Shown here: positions 9,185-17,423 of the stretch, piece by piece
Numbering within the stretch: position 1 is the stretch's first letter
Layout: each line of letters opens with the position of its first letter
Origin: Acidobacteriota bacterium
GTDB taxonomy: Bacteria; Acidobacteriota; Holophagae; Holophagales; Holophagaceae
DNA length: 64,000 bases
Assembly (NCBI GenBank): GCA_016195985.1
Contig: JACPYP010000016.1
Coordinates: 310,001-374,000, forward strand
Direction of reading: 5' to 3'
Made by a program: the position numbers and the translations under genes
The notes under the pieces: generated by a model
Seen by the model: only the letters and a program-made list of their open reading frames with translations
Told to the model about the DNA's origin: nothing
Database searches by the model: none

Positions 9185-11134
9185 ATGTCCCGCCCCCTCC
9201 TGCTGATCGTGGACGGCGAATCCATCAAGACGCCCGGCTTGGTGTCCTGCCTGGAGAAGGAAGGCTGGGGCCTGCAATGGGTCAGGTCCGCGGATGCCGC
9301 GGCTTTCCCGGAAACCCTGCCGGTGCCTGACCTGCTCCTGCTGGATGCGGATGAGGGAGGGTTCGGCGTGGTGCGGAAGCTGCGCGCCCGGAAAGCCCAG
9401 CTGCCGGTGCTGGCCCTGGCCGCGTCTTCGGGCCCGGGCGGTCCCGCCAAGGGACATGGCGTGGAGGTGCAGGGCTTCCTGGACCGCGCCCAGCCGGAAG
9501 CGGCCCTGGTGGCGGCGCTGCGCCCATTCCTGCAGGAACCCCGGAAGCTCACCACCGACGACATCTTCGGCGACCTGCTGGCGGACCTGGAAGGAACCTC
9601 CGCTCCGGCGACCTCCTTCTCGCGCTTCACCCAATCGGGCTTGGCTCCGGCCATGCCCCCCTCCGCAAGCCCCGCCCTCCCCTTGGAGGAGGTCTATTCC
9701 CTGTCCACTCCGGAGCGCAGCAACCTGCCCCTGCCCACGGTGAAGGTGGTCCCGGCCCAGAAGATCGACACCCAGGCTTCGGTGGCGGCCGAGCCCCTGG
9801 GGGCCACCGAATTCACCCTCAGCGGCATTTCCGGCGTGAAGGATCCCTTCGAATGGGCTTCCCCGCCGCTGGAGCCGGCGCCCGCAGCCCCGCCCGCGCC
9901 GCGCCTCGACAGCAAGGGGCAGCCGGAAATCATGGAAGAGTACGGCAACTACTTCCTGCTGGAGAAGATCGCCGTGGGCGGCATGGCGGAGCTCTTCAAG
10001 GCCCAGCAGCGGGGCGTGCAGGGCTTCCAGAAGATCGTGGCCATCAAGCGCATCCTGCCGCACTTCAGCGACAACGAGGACTTCGTCACCATGTTCATCG
10101 ACGAGGCCAAGCTGGCGGCCCAGCTGACGCATCCGAACATCGTGCAGATCTTCGATCTGGGAAAGGCGGGGAGCTCCTACTACATCGCCATGGAGTATGT
10201 GAACGGCCGGGATCTGCGCACCCTGCTGAAGAAGGTGCGGGAATACGGCGTCCCCATCCCCGAGCAGGTGGCGGGCTTCGTGGTGATGAAGGTGGCCGCG
10301 GCCCTCGACTACGCCCACCGCAAGCGGGGCTTCGACGACCGGGAGCTGAAGCTGGTCCACCGGGACATCAGTCCGCAGAACGTCATCCTTTCCACGGAAG
10401 GCGCCGTCAAGCTGGTGGATTTCGGCATCGCCAAGGCCGCCAGCAAGGCCAGCCACACCGTGGCCGGGGCGCTGAAGGGCAAGCTGCTCTACATGAGCCC
10501 CGAGCAGGCCACGGGCCAGCCCCTGGACAACCGTTCGGACCTGTACTCGCTGGGCCTCGTCCTCTTCGAGCTGCTGACCGGTGAGCGCTGCTTCCAGGCG
10601 GATTCGGAACTGGGCGTGCTGGAGAAGGTCCGGCTGGGCCGCATCTCCGACCTGGTCAGCATGAATCCCAACGTGTCGAGGGAGATCGCCGCCATCGTCA
10701 GCCGCGCCCTCCAGAAGGGCGTGGACCACCGGTATCCTTCGGCCCGGTTCATGGAGCGGGACCTGCGCGACTACCTGCAGCGGCTGGGCGCGCCCATCAC
10801 CGAGCACGACGTGGCCGACTACATGAACACGCTGCTGAAGGGCACCCAGGAGCAGTTGGAGACGCTGGTCTCCACCAAGTTTCCCGCCACCGCCAATCCG
10901 GCCAGCGGCACCCACCGCGTACCGGTGGATCTCACGCCCCGCCCGGTCGTGGACCAGGCGGCGAACACGGCCACCCACCGGGATCCTTCGTACGTCCAGG
11001 AGCGGGCCGTCACTGAGGCTTCACTGACGCTCCCCCTCGGAGAAAAGCCCCAGCGGCCGCGCTGGCTGCTGCCGGTGATCCTGTCCCTGGCTGTGATCCT
11101 GGTCATCATGCTGATCGTGGCCGCCTGGTCCTGA
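9185..11134 (+). CDS. Membrane Ser/Thr kinase with an N-terminal receiver-like domain
   Basis: A 649-residue protein. Residues 1-120 resemble a CheY-type receiver: acidic start LLIVDGE and an acceptor-like aspartate in LLLLDADEG. The conserved lysine after beta-5 is not visible (GFLDRAQ in place of GFLxKP), so it may not be phosphorylated. A linker leads to a Hanks-type kinase (about 256-520) with the VAIK lysine, the catalytic HRDISPQN and the LVDFG metal site all intact. One transmembrane helix ends the protein (about 627-647), leaving only a residue or two outside. There is no PASTA or other extracellular sensor, so the signal must be cytoplasmic or membrane-borne. This build resembles the kinases common in Myxococcota and Acidobacteriota. 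Confidence 0.88.
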   Translation: MSRPLLLIVDGESIKTPGLVSCLEKEGWGLQWVRSADAAAFPETLPVPDLLLLDADEGGFGVVRKLRARKAQLPVLALAASSGPGGPAKGHGVEVQGFLDRAQPEAALVAALRPFLQEPRKLTTDDIFGDLLADLEGTSAPATSFSRFTQSGLAPAMPPSASPALPLEEVYSLSTPERSNLPLPTVKVVPAQKIDTQASVAAEPLGATEFTLSGISGVKDPFEWASPPLEPAPAAPPAPRLDSKGQPEIMEEYGNYFLLEKIAVGGMAELFKAQQRGVQGFQKIVAIKRILPHFSDNEDFVTMFIDEAKLAAQLTHPNIVQIFDLGKAGSSYYIAMEYVNGRDLRTLLKKVREYGVPIPEQVAGFVVMKVAAALDYAHRKRGFDDRELKLVHRDISPQNVILSTEGAVKLVDFGIAKAASKASHTVAGALKGKLLYMSPEQATGQPLDNRSDLYSLGLVLFELLTGERCFQADSELGVLEKVRLGRISDLVSMNPNVSREIAAIVSRALQKGVDHRYPSARFMERDLRDYLQRLGAPITEHDVADYMNTLLKGTQEQLETLVSTKFPATANPASGTHRVPVDLTPRPVVDQAANTATHRDPSYVQERAVTEASLTLPLGEKPQRPRWLLPVILSLAVILVIMLIVAAWS

Positions 11135-11189
11135 AACAGGATAAACTCGACCTTCCAACCCAGTTTTTCCATCCCTATTGGAGTTCTCC

Positions 11190-11420
11190 ATGGATCTGAG
11201 CCAGGACCAGAAAGCCTTTTATGAAACCACCCGGGAGCGCTGCCGTTCCGAGGTGTCCCAGATCAACAACACCATCGCCTCTGAAGTCCAGCGGGTGAAG
11301 GATCTGCTGACCAGCCTCAGCAACCGCAAGACGGCCGTGCTTCAGATGTACGGCGCCGCCTGCGAAGTGCTGGGCCAGGAGAACGATCTGGCGGAAGAAT
11401 CCATCGAGATCGAGTTCTAG
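11190..11420 (+). CDS. Small coiled-coil protein
   Basis: A 76-residue acidic protein, predicted to be almost wholly helical, with heptad-like spacing in VSQINNTIASEVQRVKDLL and a very acidic tail. I recognise no family. ATG at 11190 is preferred over an in-frame TTG at 11178 because TTGGAG at 11178-11183 makes a well-spaced ribosome-binding site for it. It lies 55 bases after the kinase gene on the same strand and could be cotranscribed with it, for example as a kinase partner or substrate; that is only a suggestion from position. Confidence 0.65.
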   Translation: MDLSQDQKAFYETTRERCRSEVSQINNTIASEVQRVKDLLTSLSNRKTAVLQMYGAACEVLGQENDLAEESIEIEF

Positions 11421-11438
11421 GCCGGGTAATCCGCCTGA

Positions 11439-11680
11439 TCAATCCACCCGCATGAGGGGAGCTGCGCACTTCTGGCAGTTGCTCTGGTGCGGGGGATTCT
11501 TTTTTCCGCAGTGGCTGCAATAGAGGGCCTTGGACTGCTTCCGGCGCCAGATGCGCAGGTAGAGCACGCCCAGCAGCACCACCAGAAGGCCGCCCTTCTG
11601 CATGGGCTGGAGATGGAAGCCGGAGGGCTTGTCCGCCTTGGGCTGGGTGGGCTGCTGTTCGAGGCTGAGGGTGGTCTGGA

Positions 11681-11684
<4 letters not shown>
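11439..11684 (-). CDS. Membrane-anchored zinc-ribbon protein
   Basis: An 81-residue protein with a short polar N-terminus, one transmembrane helix (about 32-47) and a C-terminal zinc ribbon with ligands CSHC and CQKC ten residues apart. Its ATG overlaps the scpB stop as ATGA, so it is translationally coupled to scpB and is the third gene of the psd-scpB operon. No function is assigned. Such small ribbon proteins often act as adaptors in membrane complexes. Confidence 0.75.
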
Positions 11685-12447
<763 letters not shown>

Positions 12448-12451
<4 letters not shown>

Positions 12452-13380
12452 CGGTACCCTCCCAGCCGCTGGCCCACCTTCACGCCGCCCGCGGTGCGGC
12501 CCGCTTCCCACTGGGCGGCCCTGGGGCCGCCGATGAGCAGCACCACGGTGGAGCCGAACTCGAAGGTGCCCAGATCCTCGCCCGGGGCGCAGGGCAGCTG
12601 GTCCACGGGGAAGCCGCCGTCCTGGGGCAGGGCGCGGCCGCCGAGCCAGCGTCCATCGATGACCACGCCGCCCACGTGGGTGGCGCCCACCAGCACGGCG
12701 GCCACTTCCAGGCCCTCGTCGGCGCCGGCGCCCAGAGCCGTCCAGGTGGCCCGCCGGTTGCGCTCGTAGAGGCGCGGCACGTGGCCGGTGCTGGCGTCGT
12801 TCACGGGCCAGAGCTCGCCTTCCACGCGGCCGACGGCGGAAACCTGGCCCTCGATGGGCACGTGGATGCGGTGGTAGTCCTTGGGCGACAGGTAGAGCGT
12901 CAGGAAGTGCCCTCCCTCGAAGCGCGGGGCCCGGGGATCATGCTTCAGCAGTTCGGCGATGCCGTAGGGCAGGCCCTTCGCCTGGATGGCCATGCCCGCT
13001 TCGATGCGCCCGCAGGCGATGATGCGGCCGTCCACGGGGCTGTTCACGAAACCGGGAACGGCCGGATCCTGGGGGCGCAGGCCCGGCTTGAGGCGGCGGG
13101 TGAAGAGGGCCTGCAGGCTGGGATAGTCCGCCAGGGGATGTTCCGCCTCGCCGAGGTCGATGCCGTAGTGGGCCGCGAAGCGGCCCAGCAGAGGCAGGCG
13201 CCAGGAGGCGGGCAGGGTGCGGTTCGCGGCCCACCCCACCACCCGGGAACCCAGCTTCTTGGGATAGAGGCCCAGGGTCCGCAGCGAGAGGGGGCCTGGG
13301 GTCCAGAGCAGCACGTAGGCCGCCCAAAGCAGGGCGAGAATGAGCGCGAAGCGCGCGGGCGTGGGCCAGGAGAGCTGCAT
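12448..13380 (-). CDS. psd: Phosphatidylserine decarboxylase proenzyme
   Basis: This enzyme decarboxylates phosphatidylserine to phosphatidylethanolamine at the inner membrane. It has 310 residues with an N-terminal membrane-associated helix (about 8-27). The self-cleavage site that makes the pyruvoyl group is the GST of FEFGSTVVLL near residue 276; the conserved FLTLYLSPKDYHRIH block lies near residues 158-172 with its histidines, and NSPVDGR near residue 113. All expected motifs are present, so it should be active. It is the first gene of an operon with scpB and the zinc-ribbon gene, each joined by a four-base overlap. It is divergent from the TSUP transporter gene. Confidence 0.95.
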
Positions 13381-13474
13381 CCTCTCAGGATAACCCGGCG
13401 GAGGCCGCGGACGCCCTGTCTGAAGCGGGGATCCTGGGGTTCAGAAGGGCCCCGGAGCCTGTCATCGTGTGGGC

Positions 13475-14263
13475 ATGACCCTCCTCCACATCCTCACCGT
13501 CATGGCGGCGGCCTTCGTGGCCGGGGCCATCAATTCCATCGCCGGGGGCGGCACCCTGGTGTCCTTCCCCGCGCTTCTGGGCATCGGCCTCACGGGCCAG
13601 CAGGCCAACGTCACCAGCACGCTGGCACTGTGGCCAGGCTCCATCGGCGGGTTCTGGGGCCATCGGGAGGATCTGGCGGGTATCAAGGCCTTCGCGCTGC
13701 GGCTGATGCCGCCCTCCCTGCTGGGGGGCGCCCTGGGCGCCTGGCTCATGCTGGTGACGCCGCAGAAGGTCTTCGATCAGCTGGTGCCCTGGCTCATCCT
13801 CGGCGCCACGGTGCTGCTGGCGGCCAACGATCCCGTCAGCAAGCTCCTGAAGAAGGTCCACGGCCATGAGCGCACGGCGGGGTGGTGGGCGGCCGCCATC
13901 GCCTTCCAGTTCATCGTGGGCATCTACGGCGGCTACTTCGGCGCGGGCATCGGCATCCTCATGCTGGCGGCCCTGAGCCTGCTGGGCCTCACGGACATCC
14001 ACCAGATGAACGGCCTCAAGAACCTGCTGGCCCTCTGCATCAACGGCATCGCCATCTTCGCCTTCATGCTCATGGAAGCCCTGCGGCATCCCGGCAACGC
14101 CAAGTGGGTCCTCATCCTGCCCATGGCCGCGGCGGCGGGCCTGGGCGGGCTCTTCGGCTCGCACATGGCCCACCGGGTGGGCCGGGGCCCCGTGCGCGCC
14201 GGCGTGGTCTGCATCGGCTTCGCGCTGGCAGCCTGGTACTTCTACAAAACCTACGGGGCCTGA
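13475..14263 (+). CDS. TSUP-family (TauE/SafE) transporter
   Basis: A 262-residue inner-membrane protein with about eight hydrophobic segments and the family's opening AGAINSIAGGGTLVSFPALL. The second half carries the matching GIYGGYFGAGIGILMLA, the internal repeat typical of TauE/SafE proteins. Members export sulfite, sulfoacetate or similar organic anions. The substrate here is unknown and no sulfur genes are adjacent. ATG at 13475 is chosen; a GTG two codons upstream is possible. guaC follows 28 bases later on the same strand. Confidence 0.9.
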   Translation: MTLLHILTVMAAAFVAGAINSIAGGGTLVSFPALLGIGLTGQQANVTSTLALWPGSIGGFWGHREDLAGIKAFALRLMPPSLLGGALGAWLMLVTPQKVFDQLVPWLILGATVLLAANDPVSKLLKKVHGHERTAGWWAAAIAFQFIVGIYGGYFGAGIGILMLAALSLLGLTDIHQMNGLKNLLALCINGIAIFAFMLMEALRHPGNAKWVLILPMAAAAGLGGLFGSHMAHRVGRGPVRAGVVCIGFALAAWYFYKTYGA

Positions 14264-14291
14264 ACGGTTCAGCGCCCGATTGGAGTGGCCC

Positions 14292-15305
14292 ATGTCCGAG
14301 ACTGCCATCACCTTCGACGATGTGCTCCTCATCCCGGCCTACAACCACCACGAATCGCGGCGGGTGGTGGACATCGGCATGACGGACAAATCGGGCAAGC
14401 TCAAGCTGGGCCTGCCCGTCATGACGGCGAACATGGACACGGTGACCGAAGACGCCATGGCCAACTTCGTGGGCGAGCGGGGCGGCATCGGCGTGCTGCA
14501 CCGCTTCGTGTCCGTGGAGGACAACGTGGCCATGTTCCGGCGCTGCCGCTTTCCCGCCTTCGTGTCCGTGGGCACGGCCGAGGGGGAGATGGAGCGCATC
14601 GAGGCCCTGCGGGATGCGGGGGCCGACTACTTCTGCGTGGACGTGGCCCACGGCCACGCGAAATACGTGGGCAAGATGGTCAAGCGCATCCGCCTGATGC
14701 TACCCAATGCCTGCATCATGGCGGGCAACGTGGCCACCTACGCCGGGGCCGACTACCTGGCCTCGGTGCACGCCGACATCATCAAGGTGGGGATCGGCCC
14801 GGGCAGCGTCTGCACCACCCGCATCAAGACGGGTTTCGGCGTGCCCCAGCTCAGCGCCATCCAGGAATGCGCCCGGGCGGACCGGTCCATCGTGGCCGAC
14901 GGGGGCCTCCGCACGCCGGGCGACATCGTGAAGGCCCTGGCCTTCGGCGCGGATTTCGTCATGGTGGGCGGCATGCTGGCGGGCACCCGTCCCACGCCCG
15001 GAGCGCCCATCTTCGATGAGGCGAGCGGACAGGCGCACAAGGTCTACCGGGGCATGGCCAGCAAGGAGGCGGCGGACGACCACCTGGGCGGCCTCACGGG
15101 CTGGAAGACGGCCGAGGGCATCGCCACCAAGGTGCCCTACCGCGACGATGAGGAAGAGATCCTCGCGGACATCGTGGGAGGGCTGCGTTCCGGCCTCACC
15201 TACGCGGGCGCGGCCACCATCCGGGAGCTGCAGCGCAAGCTCAACTACGTGATGGTGTCCCAGGCGGGAAGGATCGAGAGCCTGCCCCACAAGATGCTGG
15301 GCTGA
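14292..15305 (+). CDS. guaC: GMP reductase (IMPDH/GMPR family)
   Basis: It is predicted to convert GMP to IMP with NADPH, for purine salvage. The protein has 337 residues, a single TIM barrel without the CBS pair of IMP dehydrogenase. The catalytic loop reads GIGPGSVCTTRIKTGFG with Cys174, and the residues after CTTR match GMP reductases rather than the VVAGVG type of IMP dehydrogenases. Length also fits GMP reductase (about 340). A CBS-less IMP dehydrogenase is the main alternative. The ATG at 14292 follows TTGGAG, and the stop lies one base from the convergent kinase gene. Confidence 0.87.
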   Translation: MSETAITFDDVLLIPAYNHHESRRVVDIGMTDKSGKLKLGLPVMTANMDTVTEDAMANFVGERGGIGVLHRFVSVEDNVAMFRRCRFPAFVSVGTAEGEMERIEALRDAGADYFCVDVAHGHAKYVGKMVKRIRLMLPNACIMAGNVATYAGADYLASVHADIIKVGIGPGSVCTTRIKTGFGVPQLSAIQECARADRSIVADGGLRTPGDIVKALAFGADFVMVGGMLAGTRPTPGAPIFDEASGQAHKVYRGMASKEAADDHLGGLTGWKTAEGIATKVPYRDDEEEILADIVGGLRSGLTYAGAATIRELQRKLNYVMVSQAGRIESLPHKMLG

Positions 15306-15306
15306 T

Positions 15307-16464
15307 CTACGGGCGGGCCGCCCCGGCGGAGACGGGAAGCTCCAGGACGAAGCGGCTGCCCCGGGGTTCGTTGTCCTCCACCCAGATCCGCCCCTGGTGC
15401 ATGTTCATCACCAGCCGGCAGAAGGCCAGGCCCAGGCCGCGCCCGGACTGGGCGTCAGGCGCGCTTTTCAGGCGCACGAAGCGGTCGAAGATGTCATCCC
15501 TCAACGCGGGGGGAATGCCCGCGCCCTGATCGCTGACCATGATCCTGGAGCCGCATGGCCCCTGTTCCCCGCGGGCCGAAAGCTGGATCGGGGTTTCCTC
15601 AGGCGCGAAGCGGATGGCGTTCTCCAGCAGGTTGGAGACGACCCGTCGCAGCAGGTGGGGATCTGCGTCTACCCGCAGGCCGGGAGGCACGCGCAGTTCG
15701 ATGCTCCGCCGGCAGCGGGCCGCCAGTGGCTCGAATTCGTGGACCACCTTTTCAAGCCAGGGGCCGATCTCGAAGGGCTTCTGCTCGACCACCAGTTCGG
15801 CCCGGTCGTTGATGGAGAGATCGAGCAGGTCGGTGACCATGGCGAGCATGGCGTGAAGCGAGGCGCCCATGCGGTCCTGGTAGCGCAGGGTCTGGGGGGG
15901 AGCCTCCTCCGCTCCCATCATTTCCAGCGTGGCTTGGGCCGCGCTCAGCAGGTTCTTCAGGTCGTGGGCCACGTACTGGAGCAGGTTCTCTTTCTGGGCG
16001 TGCATGTCCAGGAGGGATTCCCGCTCCGTTCGCAGATCCTGCCGCAGTTGCCGGAGGCGGAGGAGGCTCCGGGCCCGGGTGCGGAGTTCCACGGGCAGGA
16101 TGGGCTTCCTCAGGAAGTCGTCCACCCCGGCGCGGACGGCCTCCGAGTGGCCCTCGGGGCCGTCCTCGATGGTGACCACGAGCACGGGGATGTCGTCGCC
16201 GCCCAGGCATCGCCGCAGGTGGCGGCAGACTTCCAGGCCGTGGATGTCGGGCAAGTGGAGGTCGAGAATCACCAGATCCGGGAGCTCCGCGTCCAGGGCG
16301 TCCATGGCCTCTTTGGCGTTGGTGGTCAGGGTCAGGCGGTAGTGGTTGCTTTCCAGGGCCGTCTGGAGGAACTGCAGGGTGATGGGATGGTCTTCCACCA
16401 CGAGGACATGGGCCCCGCGGTCTTGCCGCCGGCAGGCAGGTGGGTTGGGCGTGGGGGCTGACAC
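15307..16464 (-). CDS. Receiver-histidine kinase fusion
   Basis: A 385-residue soluble two-component protein. The N-terminal receiver (about 18-140) has the acidic pair VVEDH, acceptor aspartate in VILDLHLPD and lysine in FLRKP. A short coiled coil leads to the phosphorylatable histidine in YVAHDLKNLL (about 172). The ATPase domain (about 265-380) has the N box NLLENAIRF and G boxes SDQGAGIP and GRGLGLAF. There is no transmembrane segment, so it probably receives a phosphoryl group from another kinase and relays output. The GTG start follows AGGAGGG with good spacing. No regulator partner is adjacent. Confidence 0.9.
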   Translation of the reverse strand: MSAPTPNPPACRRQDRGAHVLVVEDHPITLQFLQTALESNHYRLTLTTNAKEAMDALDAELPDLVILDLHLPDIHGLEVCRHLRRCLGGDDIPVLVVTIEDGPEGHSEAVRAGVDDFLRKPILPVELRTRARSLLRLRQLRQDLRTERESLLDMHAQKENLLQYVAHDLKNLLSAAQATLEMMGAEEAPPQTLRYQDRMGASLHAMLAMVTDLLDLSINDRAELVVEQKPFEIGPWLEKVVHEFEPLAARCRRSIELRVPPGLRVDADPHLLRRVVSNLLENAIRFAPEETPIQLSARGEQGPCGSRIMVSDQGAGIPPALRDDIFDRFVRLKSAPDAQSGRGLGLAFCRLVMNMHQGRIWVEDNEPRGSRFVLELPVSAGAARP

Positions 16465-16855
16465 GGGGGTCCCTCCTCAGGCTCCGGCAAGGGGATGGCG
16501 AGGCGGTTGACTTTTCGGCATCTCCAAGACGGGATGTGATTTCCGCCCTGGGCGGCAGGAGGGGCGCGGACGGACGGCCCAAACCAGATGATCTTTAGGA
16601 CCTATTGAAACCACGGATGAAACGGATGGACACGGATTCAAAAGACGCGCGTCCGCCCTTTTTCAAATCCGTGCCATCCGTGGCCGACCCGTTTTTGAAA
16701 AGCCATGGGAACCACAGGCACAGACTCCTGGGCGCCCCGGCGGCCCTGATTCCCATCCCCTTCCTCCCCTCTCTCGGCATAAGAAAGAACAAAAGACGTG
16801 CATCCGGGATGAAGGGGATGGAGCAGGTGCTTTCCCTTGGGCCGCGCCACCGGGA
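16465..16855. other. Intergenic region with a palindromic repeat remnant
   Basis: No convincing gene. It holds the inverted repeat at 16611-16683 and, just beyond it, degenerate fragments such as AACCACAGGCACAGA that resemble the repeat's arms. The rest shows nothing I can identify. Confidence 0.5.
16611..16683. repeat. Imperfect inverted repeat of the CACGGAT type
   Basis: CCACGGATG and ACACGGATT in the left arm (16611-16638) are mirrored by AAATCCGTG and CATCCGTGG in the right arm (to 16683), with A-rich and T-rich inner edges. The left arm holds an extra ten-base unit. Similar CACGGATGAACACGGAT-like dispersed repeats occur in many bacterial genomes, from general knowledge; no other copy is seen in this window. 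Confidence 0.6.
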
Positions 16856-17263
16856 TCAGCCGGGAAAGGCGGAGTTGTCCATGCGGTTCGGGGCGCCCCC
16901 TTCAAACCAGGCCAGGGCTTCCTCCCGGCTGTCCACGATCCGGACCTGCACCCCCGGGGCGGTGTTGAGCAACTGGAACATCCGGGCCAGGCCGAAGGCG
17001 ACCTTCCCCCGGACCAGAAGGGCGGTCTTGATGGGGTTTTTCACGGGGAAGGCCCTTCGCCGCTCGGTGAGGATCGAGAGAATGGGGAAGCCGATTTTGA
17101 AAGATTCGATCTGGGTGCCGTCCACGATCCGGTTGAGGGTGACGGGGGCCGCCTCTTCGGCGGCCTTGACGGTGAGGGCCAACTCCCTCAGATCCCGGTC
17201 CGTGAACACGCCGGAAAGGACGAGCAGGTAGTGGCTGCCGAGATCGGTGAACGCAAAGGGCAT
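16856..17263 (-). CDS. SpoIIAA/STAS-like protein
   Basis: A 135-residue single-domain protein with alternating strands and helices like the SpoIIAA-like family (lipid-binding or anti-sigma-antagonist fold): GSHYLLVLSGVFTDRDLREL, a central VDGTQIESFKIGF strand and a C-terminal VRIVDSREEALAWFEG helix. The end matches the layout of the protein at 22607-23008 (QVFRGRAEADAWL), so the two belong to one fold family. No kinase or phosphatase partner is adjacent. The function is unknown. Confidence 0.65.
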   Translation of the reverse strand: MPFAFTDLGSHYLLVLSGVFTDRDLRELALTVKAAEEAAPVTLNRIVDGTQIESFKIGFPILSILTERRRAFPVKNPIKTALLVRGKVAFGLARMFQLLNTAPGVQVRIVDSREEALAWFEGGAPNRMDNSAFPG

Positions 17264-17423
17264 GAGTGGCCTTGATGCGGGTGGGTGGATGGAAGGACAT
17301 CAGCTGGGATCAGATCAGGCCCCGCTCCAGAATGGTCCATTGGATTCCGGTTGTCGGCCATTCTGTGACTTGGGTCCCTCCGGGCGGAGGGTGAGGTTAG
17401 GCTCGAAGTCGGGGTGAGCGGCC

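Noticed and set aside
9155-10978. Long open frame on the minus strand opposite the Ser/Thr kinase
   Set aside because: Low-information composition and no motifs; the plus frame has all kinase motifs.
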